DNA of 64,000 nt from Dugong dugon (lineage: Eukaryota > Chordata > Mammalia > Sirenia > Dugongidae), in the NCBI GenBank assembly GCA_030035585.1, contig CM057476.1:17096501-17160500 (forward strand). Reading direction: 5' to 3'. The notes under the pieces are model-generated. The model was given only the letters and a program-made list of their open reading frames with translations, was not told the DNA's origin and did not search any database. Of this stretch, positions 49,170 to 60,584 are shown one piece after another; positions within the stretch are counted from its first letter, which is position 1, and each line of letters begins with the position of its first letter. Made by a program: the position numbers and the translations under genes.

Positions 49170-49333
49170 AAAAACAAAACCAAACCTGCTGCCGTTGAGT
49201 CGATTACAACTCATAGCAACCCTATACAACAGAGTAGAACTGCTCCATAGTGTTTCCAAGACGTGGCTGTTGAACTGGAATTGCTGACCTTTTGGTTAGC
49301 AGCCAAGTTCTTAACCACTGTGCAACCAGGGCT
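49170..49333 (-). mobile_element. AfroSINE in L1
   Basis: Complete minus copy ending 'aaccagggctcc', flanked by 'aggatggct' and 'aggatgact' from the L1 target. Confidence 0.92.
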
Positions 49334-50875
49334 CCAGGATGACTAAGATAAAAAAAAAATAGAAAATAACAAATGTTGGCAAGGATGTGGAGAAATTGGA
49401 ACCCTTAACCCATTGCCGATGGGAATGCAAAATGGTACAGCTATTGTATAAACAGTGTGGCGGTTCTTCAAAAAACTAAAAATAGAACTACCATATGACC
49501 CAGAAATTCCACTTCTAGGTATATATCCAAAAGACTTGAAAGCAGAGTCTCAAAAATAGACTTGCACACCAATGTTCACTGGAGCACTATTCACAATAGC
49601 CAAAAGGTGGAAACAACCTAAATGCCCACTAACAGATGAATGAATAAACAAAAAGTGGTACATACATACAACGGACTACTACTCAGCCAATAAGAGAAAT
49701 GAAGTTTTGTTGCATGCTACAGTATGGATGGAACTTGAAGACATGCTGAATGAAATAAGCCAATCAAAAAAGGACAAATACTGTATGACCTCACTTCTAT
49801 AAAAAGACAAGAAAAGGCAACTGTATAGAGACCAAAGTTTATTAGTAGTTACCAGGGGTGGGAGGGAGGGGGAAGATGGGAGTTAACGGTAATGGAAAAA
49901 TTGCATTGATAAAGGGTAGATTTGCACAACCGATTATTGTAACTGATGTCAGTAGGTTCTACACCTGTTCAAAAGTTGAATTGGCAAAAATTGTGTGATA
50001 GATATATTTACTACAATGACAAAAATAAAATAAAAGAGTAGCTGCTGAAGCTGCTTATGTACAACCAAACACCTCATGGGATTTGGTTCCTTGGTATGGA
50101 GGCTTAGGGTCATGGTTTCATGGGACATCTGAGTTAATTGGCCTAATAACATATTTAATGCTTCTGTTCTACCTCCTAATTCATTGTGTAGTGCCTGGGG
50201 TCTTAAAAGCTTACAAGTGGCCATCCAAGGCACAACAATTTGTCTTTATTCACCTGGAGCAACAGAGGAAGAAGAAGAGTCAGGAATAGGAGGAGGATAT
50301 GGAATATGTGACTAATTGCCGTCGTGAACAACTGCCTCCTTTGTCATGAGACCAGAAGAATTGGATGGTGCCCAGCTACCACTACTGAACATTTTGACGA
50401 AAGATTCCATAGAAGAATTCTGATCAAAAGGGGGAAAATGCAGAATAGGATTTCAAATTCTCATGGGTTCTCAACTTTCTGGAGCCATAAAGGGTGGATG
50501 AATACCTGAAAATATTGCTCTGAGATAATCTTTAAACCTTAAACCAAAAACATCCCCTGAAGCCATCTTAAAACTGGACAATAGTTTAGCTTAAGTAGTA
50601 AAAAAAAGACCCGCCTTGAACATTATATTCCTTTAAGAACTATCTATATGGGATCAAACTGACAACAGCAACTTGAAAGATTAGGTAAGAACCTTAAGGG
50701 GCAGTGAGTTTATGTTAATGAGGAAGGAACAACTCAGAAAAAGAGGGTGAGAATGGTTGCAAAAGAATGTAATCAATGTCACTAAACTGTTCATGTAGAA
50801 GCTATTGAATTTGTGTGTTTTGCTGTGTATATTCCCAACAACAACAAAAGAAATGAAATACAGAAAAATTTAAAA

Positions 50876-51184
50876 AAGAACATTTCAAAATCTGTCCTGA
50901 AGTATAACACTGTCAGTGACAGGATAATATCCATACACCTACAAGTCCTATTAAGTAGAGATTTTAAAGTCAAATGGAAATCAAATTGTAGACACTCGTT
51001 TCCACTTCTCTTAAGCCAGTAATTAACTCTGCAGGCCCTCAGTAAAAGTTTATGAATTCATGAATGAACTAACTTCCGATTCTGCATGCATCACTTAACC
51101 TCTCCCAGCCTAAATGCATGCCTAGTTGTAAGATTTAAGAGCTGAGAGATGTGAATATGCTTTGTAAAATCTAAAGATAGCAAC
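50876..51184. other. Intergenic, nothing recognised
   Basis: Single-copy-looking sequence up to the 5-bp repeat GCAAC at 51180-51184. Confidence 0.45.
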
Positions 51185-51685
51185 TATCTTGGTCATCTAG
51201 TCCTGCTCTAACAGAAATACCACAAGTGGATGGCTTTAACAAAGAGAAATTTATTTCCTCACAGTCTCATAGGCTAGAAGTCCAAATTCAAGGCATCAGC
51301 TCCAGGGGAAGGCTTTCTCTCTCTGTTGGCCTTCTCATCAATGTTCCCCTGGATTAGGAGCTTCCCCGCACAGGGACCCCACATCCAAAGGATGCACTCT
51401 GCTCACAGTACTGCTTTCTTGGTAGTGTGAGGTACCCAGTTCTCTGCTTGCTTCCCTTTCCTTTTATCTCTTGTAAGATAAAAGGTGGTGCAAGCCACAC
51501 CCCAGGGCAACTCATTTACACTGGATCAGGGATGTGACCTTAGTAAGGGTGTTACAATCCCACCCTACACTTCTTTAACATAAAATTACAATCACAAAAT
51601 GGAGTACAGCCACACAATACTGGGAATCATGGCCTTGCCTAATTGATATACACATTTTTTGGGGAACATAATTCAATCCATGACA
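51185..51685 (-). mobile_element. MaLR-type solo LTR with exact 5-bp target duplication
   Basis: Same family as 38809 ('ctcacagtctcataggctag', 'cttttatctcttgtaagata', end 'attcaatccatgaca'). Flanked by GCAAC at 51180-51184 and 51686-51690. No internal viral genes. Confidence 0.92.
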
Positions 51686-51875
51686 GCAACCCACAGACTG
51701 GCAGAAAATCTTTGTAAATCATATGTCTGATAAGAGACTCATATCCAGAATAGATAAAGAAGTATTAGAATTCAACACAGACAAAGAACCCAATTTAAAA
51801 ACAGGCAAAGGATGAATAGACATTTCTCCAAATAAAATACTGCATGCAAATGGTCAATACATAAACTCGTACTCA

Positions 51876-52614
51876 TCGTGGTAGAGTTGATTCCAACTCA
51901 CAGAGACCCTATAGGGCAGAGTAGAACTGCCCCATAGGGTTTTCAAGGCTGTAATCTTGTGTGTGTGTGTGTGTGTGTGTGTGTTTTAAGTGAGAGTTTA
52001 CAGAGCAAATTAGTTTCTCATTTTACAATTAATGTACAAATTGTTTCATGACACTGGTTGCCAACCCCGCAATTTCAACACTCTCCTCTTCTCCACCCCA
52101 GGCTCCCCATTTCCATTTGTCTAGTTTTCCTGTTCCTTCTGCCTTCTCATCTTTGCTTTTAGGCTGATGTGCCCAGTAGTCTCGTATACATGACTGAACT
52201 ATGAAGCACGTCCCTCACGTGTGTGATTGTAGGCCCTACAGACCTGTCTAATCTTTGCCTGAAGAGTGAACCTCAGTTGTGACTTCAGTACTGAGTTAAA
52301 AGGGTATCCAGGGGCCATATTCTCAGGGTTTCTCCAGTCTCTGTAAGATCAGCAAGCCTGGTCTTGTGTGTGTGTGTATGTGTGTGAATTTCAATTTTTT
52401 CTATATTTTTCTCCCACTCTGTCCAGAACCCTCTATTGCAATCCTTGCCAGAGCAGTTGGTGGTGGTAATCAGGTACCATCTGGTTTTTCTGAATCAAGG
52501 CTGTAATCTTTACAGAAGCAAACTGTCACATCTTTCTCCTACAGAGCAGTTAGTGGGTTCAAACCGGTGACCTATCATTTAGCACGGAGCACTTAACCAC
52601 TGTGCCACCAGGGC
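51876..52614 (-). mobile_element. AfroSINE split by an L1 3' fragment
   Basis: Minus SINE blocks 51876-51958 and 52511-52614 ('actgtgccaccagggc') are separated by an L1 fragment. The 16-bp target tcaaggctgtaatctt is present at 51943-51958 and 52495-52510. Confidence 0.92.
51959..52494 (-). mobile_element. L1 3' fragment nested in AfroSINE; tail now a (TG)n microsatellite
   Basis: Reverse L1 3' UTR ('agagtttacagagcaaatta', 'gggccatattctcagggttt', 'tccagaaccctctattgc'). The position of the poly-A tail is occupied by (GT)n then TTTT. A second GT run lies near 52364. Confidence 0.9.
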
Positions 52615-52708
52615 ATCTTAAATGGCAATAGGCACATGAAAATATGCTCAACATTAGTCATTAGGGAAATGTATACCAAACAACAGTGAGATACCACTTC
52701 ACACTAAC

Positions 52709-52901
52709 TGTTTTTGTTGTTGTCATGTGCTGTCAAATCAATTCCAACTCATAGGTAGACCTGCCCCACAGAGTTTCCTAGGCTATAATCTTTAAGGGAG
52801 CAGATTGTCAGGTCTTTTCTCCCTTGGAGCAGCTAGTGGGTTGGAACTGCTAACCCTTCAGTTAGCAGCTGAGTGCTTAACCATGGAGCCACCAGGGCTC
52901 T
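52709..52901 (-). mobile_element. AfroSINE, longer subfamily
   Basis: Minus copy from 'tttttgttgttgtcatgtgc' to 'ccatggagccaccagggctc', inside the old L1. Confidence 0.93.
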
Positions 52902-53604
52902 TTTCATACTAACTATGATGGCTACAATAAAAAAGACAGACAATAACAAATGTATGCAAGCATGTGGAGAAACTGGAAGTGCATATATTGCTGGTGGGAA
53001 TGTAAAATGGTGAAGTCTGGGACATCCTCAAAAAGTTAAGCACAGAGTTAACCAAGAGAAAGAAGACATATGTCCACGCAAAAACTTGTACACAAATGTT
53101 TATAGCACCACGATTCATAATAGCCCAAAAGTGAAAACAGTCCAAATGTCCATCAATGAATTAACAGATAAATAAAATGTGGTCTATCCATGCTACTCAG
53201 CCATAAAAAAGCAAACTACTGATCATGCTACAACATGGATGAACCTCAAAAACATTACACTCAGTGAAAGAAGCCAGACACAAAAGGACAAATAATGTGT
53301 GATTCCACTGACATGAAATGTCTAGGCAAATCCACAGAGACAGGAAGTAGATTAGTTGTCACCAGGGGCTAGGGGTAGAGGGGAATGGGGGTGACTGCTA
53401 ATGGGTTTGGAGTTTCTCTTTGGGGTGATGAAAATGTTCTGGAGTTAGATAGTGATGATGGCTGTATACCTTTGTTAACTATACTTCAAACCACTAAACT
53501 GTACACTTTTCAAGGGTAAACTGTATGGTATGGGAATATCTCTATTTTTTAAATGTAAAATAAATAAATCTAAAGGCAGTATATAAATATGAAACAAAAT
53601 CGTA

Positions 53605-53846
53605 ACTCAGGAGTTTCCCATCCTCAGCACTATTGACATTTTGGGCCGAATCATATTTTGTTGTGGAGGGCAGTGTCCTGTGCATTGCAGGATGTTTAGC
53701 AACATCCCTGGCCTCCACCCACTGGATGCTCCACCCACTAGGACACTGCCTTCTTCCAATCATGACAATCAAAAATGTCTCCAGACATTGCCAAATGTTC
53801 CCTGGGTGGCAAAATTGCCCCAGACTGAAAACCACTGTTGTAACTG
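53605..53846 (+). mobile_element. MER20 (complete)
   Basis: 'ctattgacattttgggcc', 'gtgcattgcaggatgtttag', 'aatgtctccagacattgcc', end 'tgaaaaccactg'. About 240 bp, apparently uninterrupted. Confidence 0.92.
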
Positions 53847-54184
53847 TATGATATGAAAATTCCCAGTTAATATATTAAGTATACTTTATTTAAACCAACA
53901 GAACTCACAGATTAAAATACATTTTTCCGGATATTAAATGCCATGACAATTGTAACTGATTACTAGAACTTTCATTCTGACACTGCTTTTTTCCAAATGT
54001 CGTCTCCATGTTATAGATGAATGATTTTTTTTTTCCTTCTCTGACCTTAAATAAAGCTTCTAACACGGGAAGATAAATTTTCAAACCTCAGTTAAATGGC
54101 AATTAGTGTTCCTGCCATTTGATTCTACACAATTTTTCTGTGATACTCAGGCATAACAGTTAACTGTGTTTCTTCAAAAATGTT
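53847..54184. other. Intergenic, nothing recognised
   Basis: AT-rich sequence without a nameable element. Confidence 0.5.
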
Positions 54185-54196
54185 ATAAACTGTAAC

Positions 54197-54370
54197 CAAA
54201 AAAGGAAAAGAAAAAAAAAACCATTGCTGTCGAGTTGACTCCAACTCATAGCAACACTATAGGAAAGAGCAGAACTGCCCCTTAGGGTTTCCAAGGAGCA
54301 CTGGCAGATTCAAACTGCCAGCCTTTTGGTTAGCAGCCAAACTCTTAACTACTGCACCACCAGGGCTCCC
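54197..54370 (-). mobile_element. AfroSINE with exact 12-bp target duplication
   Basis: Minus copy ending 'tgcaccaccagggctccc'. The duplication ataaactgtaac lies at 54185-54196 and 54371-54382. Confidence 0.95.
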
Positions 54371-54382
54371 ATAAACTGTAAC

Positions 54383-54845
54383 ACACACCTCTAATCCTTC
54401 AGCCCACTGATTTCAGGAGTGCTTGATAATCCCCAAACCATTTATAATGAAAGACACTCAGGAAGCTGACTCATACCAACTGTCCCCCAGGGACAACTAG
54501 AAAATAATATCATCAGATCCCTACAGTGGTCCAGTCCCCTCTCTCTGGATCTTTAACATATTAATAACTGATGTTTAACTGGAAAATTCAGACCTGAAGG
54601 AGACTAGATGAATGTCGAATTCTCAAAATTGATTAAAAGCATATACTTACTATAAACTGTGTCTTGTACTTTGGCTGAGCACCAACAAGGCAAATACCTA
54701 ATCCTGGAAATATGATTAAATATGTCCCATATCTTTCATTTGGGTTTATTTTAGGCCTGTGTATAATAATAACACTTTTTTAAAAATTGACTTGCTACCC
54801 TTCTTGTCAATTTTTTTTTTTTAAATCCCTCTCCTACTCCCACTG
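54383..54845. other. Intergenic, nothing recognised
   Basis: No gene or nameable repeat. Confidence 0.5.
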
Positions 54846-55026
54846 ACTGGTGTAAATCATTAATGCACTTGGCTGCTAAGCAAAAGGTTGCAAGTTTGAG
54901 TCTACCCAGAGGCACCTCAGAAGAAAGTCTTGGCAGTCTACTTTAGACAAATCAGCTACTGAAAATAGTTCTACTCTGACACACATGGGGTTGCTAGGAG
55001 TCGAAATTGACTCAACATCAACTATA
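54846..55026 (+). mobile_element. AfroSINE, diverged subfamily
   Basis: 'cttggctgctaagcaaaagg', 'agaggcacctcagaagaaag', 'tgctaggagtcgaaattgac'. Similar to the copy at 17.1 kb. Confidence 0.85.
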
Positions 55027-55074
55027 TTTTAGGCATTGAAATTACATTTTTCTATAGTACATAAACTATACAAA

Positions 55075-55395
55075 AATCTCTGCCTCGTTGAGCTCATGCA
55101 CTAGAGGGAAGACAGAAAATAAACAAAATGAATGAAATATGCACCGTGCCTGATGGTGGTAAGTGCTATAGAGAAAAACCAATCAGAAGAACTGCTCAGG
55201 GAGTGCAGCAGAGGAGTGGCAATTTTAAATAAAGCAGGCAGGAACTGCTTCATTAAGAAGGCGACATTTGAGCAGGGACCCCAAGGCTGGGAGAAAGCCA
55301 TGCAGATAGCTGGGGGAAGAGCATTCTGAGCAGCAGCAACACCAAGGACAAAGGTCCTAGGCCAGGATAGAGCCTGGTGTGTTTGAGAAACAGAA
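55075..55395 (-). mobile_element. L2 LINE fragment
   Basis: 'gatggtggtaagtgctatag', 'cgacatttgagcagggacc', 'ccaaggacaaaggtcctagg' are reverse L2 motifs. Confidence 0.7.
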
Positions 55396-55405
55396 AGGAG
55401 ACAAG

Positions 55406-55932
55406 TGGATTAGTTTCCTATTGCTGCTGTAACAAATTACCCAAACTTCATGGCTTAAAACAACAGACATTTATTCTCTTCTAGTTCTGGAAGTCCAAAG
55501 TATAAAATGGGTGTCACAGCATGAAAATCAAGGTGTCAGCAGGCTGGTTCCTTCTGGAACCTCAAGGGGAGAATCTGTTTTCTTTGCCTTTTCCAGATTC
55601 TAGAGGCCACCTGCATTCTTTGGATCATGTCTCCTTCCTCTGTCTTCAAAGCCAGCAATGCAGCATCTTCAAATGTCTCTCTGTCTCTCTCTCTCATACA
55701 TCTGCTTGTATTATCACATCTCCTTTCCTGACTCTAACCCTCTCACCTCCCTTTTATAAGCACACTTGTGATTACATTGTATACACCCAAATAACCTAGG
55801 ATAATCTCCCCATCTCAAGAACCTTAACTTAATCACATCTGTAAAGTCGCTTTTGTCATGTAAGGTCACAGATTCACAGATTCAGGGAATTAGGATGTGG
55901 ACATCTTCGGGGCCTTTATTCCGCCTACTACA
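55406..55932 (-). mobile_element. Older MaLR/MLT-type LTR
   Basis: 'attagtttcctattgctgct', 'ggcttaaaacaacagacat', 'aatctccccatctcaagaac' and 'attccgcctactaca' at the end. More diverged than the three younger copies. No internal viral genes. Confidence 0.75.
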
Positions 55933-57300
55933 GCCAGCAATGCTGAAGAAGAGTTAGTGCCCGCAGAGTAGTAGGAGACGAAGTCAGAAACTTCTTTTTA
56001 ATGACTAAAAGCTTTCTCATTAAAAAGAATTGTCTTAAAGTCCAACACCCATTCATGACAAAAAACTCTCAACAAAATAGGAATAGAAGGGAAAATCCTC
56101 AACATAATTAAGGGCATTTATACAAAGCCAACAGCTAACATCATCCTAAATGGAGACAGTCTGAAGCATTCTCCTTGAGAGCGGGAACCAGACAAGGATG
56201 CCCTTTATCACCACTCGTATTCAACATTGTGCTAGAGGTCCTAGCCAGAGCAATTAGGCTAGAAGAAGAAATAAAGGGCATCTAAATTGGTAGGGAAGAA
56301 GTCAAAGTATCTCTGTTTGCAGATGATATGATCTTATACACAGAAAACCCCAAAGAATCCACAAGAAAACTACTTGAACTAACAGAAGATTTCAGCAAAG
56401 TATCAGGATACAAGATAAACATACAAATATCAGTTGGATTCCTTTATACCAACGAAGATAACTTCAAAATAGAAATCACCAAATCAATACCATTTACAAT
56501 AGCCCCCAAGAAGATAAAATACTTAGGAATAAATCTAACCAGAGACGTAAAAGACCTATACAAAGAAAACTACAAGACACTACTGCAAGAAACCAAAAGA
56601 GACCTGCATAAGTGGAAAAACATACTCGCTCACGGATAGGAAGGCTCAACATTGTGTAAATGTCAATTCTACCCAAAGCGATCTACAGATGCAATGCAAT
56701 CCCGATCCAAATTCCATCAGCATTTTTTAATGAGATGGACAAACAAATCACCAAGTTTATATTGAAAGGAAAGAGGCCCTTGACAAGTAATGCATTACTG
56801 AAGAAGAACAAAGTGGGAGGCTTCACACTACCTGATTTTAGAACCAATTATATCGCCACAGTAGTCAAAACAGCCTGGTACTGATACAACAACAGATACA
56901 TAGACCAATGTAACAAAATTAAGAATCCAGATGTAAATTTATCCATCATGAGCAGCTGATATTTGACAAAGGCCCAGAATCCATTCAATGGGGAAAAGAC
57001 AGTCTCTTTAACAAATGGTGCTGGCATATTTGGATATCCAACTACAAAAAAAAATGAAACAAGACCCATACCTCACACCATGCACAAAAACTAACTCAGA
57101 ATGGATCAAAGACCTCAATATAAAATCTAAAACGATAAAGATCATGGAAGAAAAAATAGGGTCAACGCTAGGAGCCCTAACACATGGCATAAACAGAATA
57201 CAAACCATAACTAACAATGCACAAACACCAGAAGAAAAACTAGATAACTGGGAGCTCCTAAAAATCAAACACTTATGCTCATCAAAAGACTTCACCAAAA

Positions 57301-59074
57301 AGAAATAAAGGGCATCCAAATTGGTAATGAAGAAGTTAAACTCTCCCTGTTTGCAGATGATATGATACTATACATAGAAAACCCTAAAGACTCCACGAGA
57401 AATTTACTGGAACTAATAGAAAGATTCAGCAGAGTAGCAGGATACAAGATAAACATTCAAAAATCAGTTGGATTCCTATACACCGGTAAAGAGAACGATG
57501 AAAAGGAGATCAGGAAATCAATACCATTTTCAATATCCCCTAAAAAGATAAAATACTTAGGAATAAATCTGACCAGGAATATAAAAGACCTATACAAAGA
57601 AAACTACAAAACACTGCTGCATGAAACCCAAAGGGATCTACATAAATGGAAAAACATACCATGCTCATGGATAGGCAGACTCAACATTGTGAAAATGGCA
57701 ATTCTACCTAAAGCAATCTACAAATACAATGCAATTCCGATACAAATACCAACAACATTCTTCAAAGAGATGGAAAAACTAATTATTAACTTTGTATGGA
57801 AAGGGAAGAAACCTCGAATAAGTAAAGCACTACTGAAGAAGAAGAATAAAGTTGGAGGACTCACACTACCTGACTTGAGAACCTACTATACAGCTACAGT
57901 ACTCAAAACAGCCTGGTACTGGTACAACAACAGAGACATTGACCAATGGAACAGAATTGAGAACTCAGATGTAAATCCATCCACCTACGGTCACCTGATT
58001 TTTGACAAGGGCCCAAAATACATCAAATGGGGAAAAGACAGTCTTTTTAACAAATGGTGCTGGCAAAACTGGATATCCATTTGTAGAAAAATGAAACAGG
58101 ACCCATACCTCACACCATATACAAAAACTACTTCAAAATGGATCAAAGACCTGAATATAAAGCCTCAAACTATAAAATTCATAGAAGAAAAAATAGGACC
58201 AACACTTCAGACCTTAATACATGGCATTAACAGGATACAAACCATAAACATCAACACAAAAAACCCAACAGATAAACTAGATAATTGGGATCTTCTAAAA
58301 ATCAAACATCTATGCTCTTCAAAAGATTTCACCAAAAGAGTTAAAAGAGAACCTACAGACTGGGAAAAAATTTTTGGACAGTACAAGTCAGACAAAGGTC
58401 TAATCTCCATAATCTACAAGAAAATCCAACACCTCTACAACAAAAAGACAACCAATCCTATCAAAAAATGGGCAAAGGAAATGAACAGACACTTCACCAA
58501 GGAAGACATTCAAATGGCCAACAGACACATGAGGAAATGCTCGCGATCACTAGCCATTAGAGAAATGCAAATTAAAACCACAATGAGATACCATCTCACC
58601 CCGGCATTACTGGCACGAATCAAAAACACTGGAAATAACAAATGTTGGAGGGGCTGCGGGGAGACGGGAACTCTTATACACTGCTGGTGGGAATGCAAAA
58701 TGATACAGCCATTTTGGAAAATGATATGGCGTTTCCTCAGAAAGCTAGAAATAGACGTACCATTCGATCCAGCAATCCCACTCCTAGGAATATATCCTAG
58801 AGAAATAAGAGCCATCACTCGAATAGACATATGCACACCTATGTTCATGGCAGCATTATTCACAATAGCAAAACGATGGAAACAACCTCGATGTCCATCA
58901 ACAGACGAATGGATACACAAACTATGGTACATACACACAATGGAGTACTATGCAACGAGAAAGAACAATGAATCGGTGAACCATCTCATAACATGGATGA
59001 AACTGGAGGACATCATGCTGAGTGAAATAAGTCAATCACAAAAGGACAAATATTGTATGAGACCTCTATTGTAA
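57301..59074 (+). pseudogene. L1 ORF2 C-terminal half, uninterrupted frame
   Basis: About 590 codons without a stop, from [18 protein letters not shown] through the catalytic ADDM (57350-57361) to the terminal CMRPLL. The reverse transcriptase palm/thumb part and the C-terminal Cys-rich segment ([18 protein letters not shown], about 58650) are intact. The N-terminal endonuclease and the first half of the reverse transcriptase are missing, so it cannot be a functional ORF2. An upstream in-frame ATG at 57275 belongs to the older L1 in another frame. Confidence 0.95.
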
Positions 59075-60584
59075 AAACCCATGAAAAAATTCACATGCAA
59101 AATGTAACAATCCTTGTTGGTTACCAGGGATGGGAGGGGGGGGGGATACTAAATAGGTAATAGGTAAGTGGTAACTTGGGTGAGAGATGAGATAGTACAT
59201 AGTACAGGGGAAACTAACACAACCTGCACAAGGAAAGGTCATGGAGGCCCTATAGACACATCCAAACCCCCCGAGGGACTGAGTTGTTGGACGGAGGGCT
59301 CTGGGGACCATGATCTCGGGGAACATCTAGCTCAATTGGAATGACACTACTTATAAAGATAATGCTCTACATTCTACCTTGGTGAGTAGTGTCTGGGGTC
59401 TTAAAAGCCTATGAGCGGCCATCTAAGATACTCCACTGATCTCATCCCTTCGGGAACAAGGGAGAACGAAGAGAACGGGATACAAGGAAAAGATTAGTCC
59501 GAAGGACTAATGGTCCACAGCTACCAAGGCCTCCACGGGACTGAGCCCAGTACAGCTGGATGGTGCCCGGCTACCACCAATGACTCCTCTGACCAGGATC
59601 ACAACAGAGGGTTCTGGGCAGAGCTGGAGTAGGATGTAGAGCATAATTTTAACTCCCCAAAAAAAAAAAAAAAAAAAAAAGAAGACCAGATATACTGGCC
59701 TAAAGAATACTAGAGAAACCTCGAGAGTGTGGCCCCCAGACACCCTTTCAGCTCAGAGGGGAAGTTACCTTCAAGGTTCGATGTTAAGCCTGGGAATGGA
59801 CACCCCAGTAAAACTAAATGGGACTAACGATGTACAGGAGTCCGGTGACAAGGGCCAGAAGGCAGAGGGAGAGTAGGAAACTGATGATAAGGAACACAAA
59901 TTGAATAAGGACACTGTCGATGTATTGTGAGATTGTTGACCACTGCTATAGGGCAACATTTGTAGTAACTATTAAATGGGAGGCTGTTTTGTCCTGTAAG
60001 CCTTCATCTTGGGCGAGAATGGCAGCACAATTGGAAGAGCATAGTCAATATCACTTAAATGTGTAAGTAAAAAGTTTTGAAATGGTGTTTAAATAAAATA
60101 AAAATAAATAAATAAATAAATAAACAAATGAGACTAAAGAGGTACAATAGTCCACTGACAAGGTCCAGAAGACAGAAGGGGACAAGGAAGCCCCCTGGTG
60201 ATAGGGAACACAAGGTGGAGTAAGGATATTCTTGATGTGCTGTGAGATTGTTAACCATTGTCATAGGGCAACATGTGTAGTAACTGTTAAATGAAAAACT
60301 ATTTTGTTCTGTAAGCCTTCATCTTAAGTGAGAATAACAGCACAGTTGGAAGAGCGTAGTCAATGTCACTGAACTGTGAATGTAGAAAATTTTGAAACGG
60401 TGTATCTTTGGCCATCTGTAATTTTCATCAAAAAAAAAGGTTGAGAATTTAGAGGCTTAATACGTTGTGGGGTTGTTAACCAATGTCAAAAAAAACAACA
60501 TGTGTACTACTATTTCATGAGAAACTATTTGCTCTGTAAGCTTTCACCTGAAGTACAATAAAATATATATTAAAAAAAAAAAAA
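57301..60584 (+). mobile_element. Younger 5'-truncated L1 nested in the older L1
   Basis: 3284 bp. It starts inside the ORF2 reverse transcriptase (KEIKGIQIG), has a long 3' UTR with a G-rich tract at 59130-59146, and ends in poly-A at 60571-60588. The 17-bp target aaaagacttcaccaaaa is at 57284-57300 and 60585-60601. Confidence 0.95.

Larger units (their letters stand above)
47770..50875 (+). mobile_element. L1 3' half, degraded ORF2 plus 3' UTR
   Basis: Begins in the reverse transcriptase region, passes [20 protein letters not shown] near 48.09 kb and the C-terminal Cys/Trp region near 49.4 kb. It ends in a 3' UTR with a G-rich tract (49857-49880) and the end block 'gagtttatgttaatgagg'. Stops and frameshifts are frequent. 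Two minus-strand SINE-type insertions lie inside. Confidence 0.88.
51686..53575 (+). mobile_element. Old L1 (L1MA/MB-like) with nested SINEs
   Basis: ORF2 text 'tatccagaatagataaagaa' at the left, 'tggagaaactggaagtgcat' and 'ctgctggtgggaatg'-type sequence after the SINEs, and the 3' end 'aaactgtacacttttcaagg'. Confidence 0.8.

Noticed and set aside
57275-57300. ATG at 57275 as the true start of the 599-codon frame
   Set aside because: These bases belong to the older L1 target site, in a different frame from its ORF2; the younger L1 begins at 57301.
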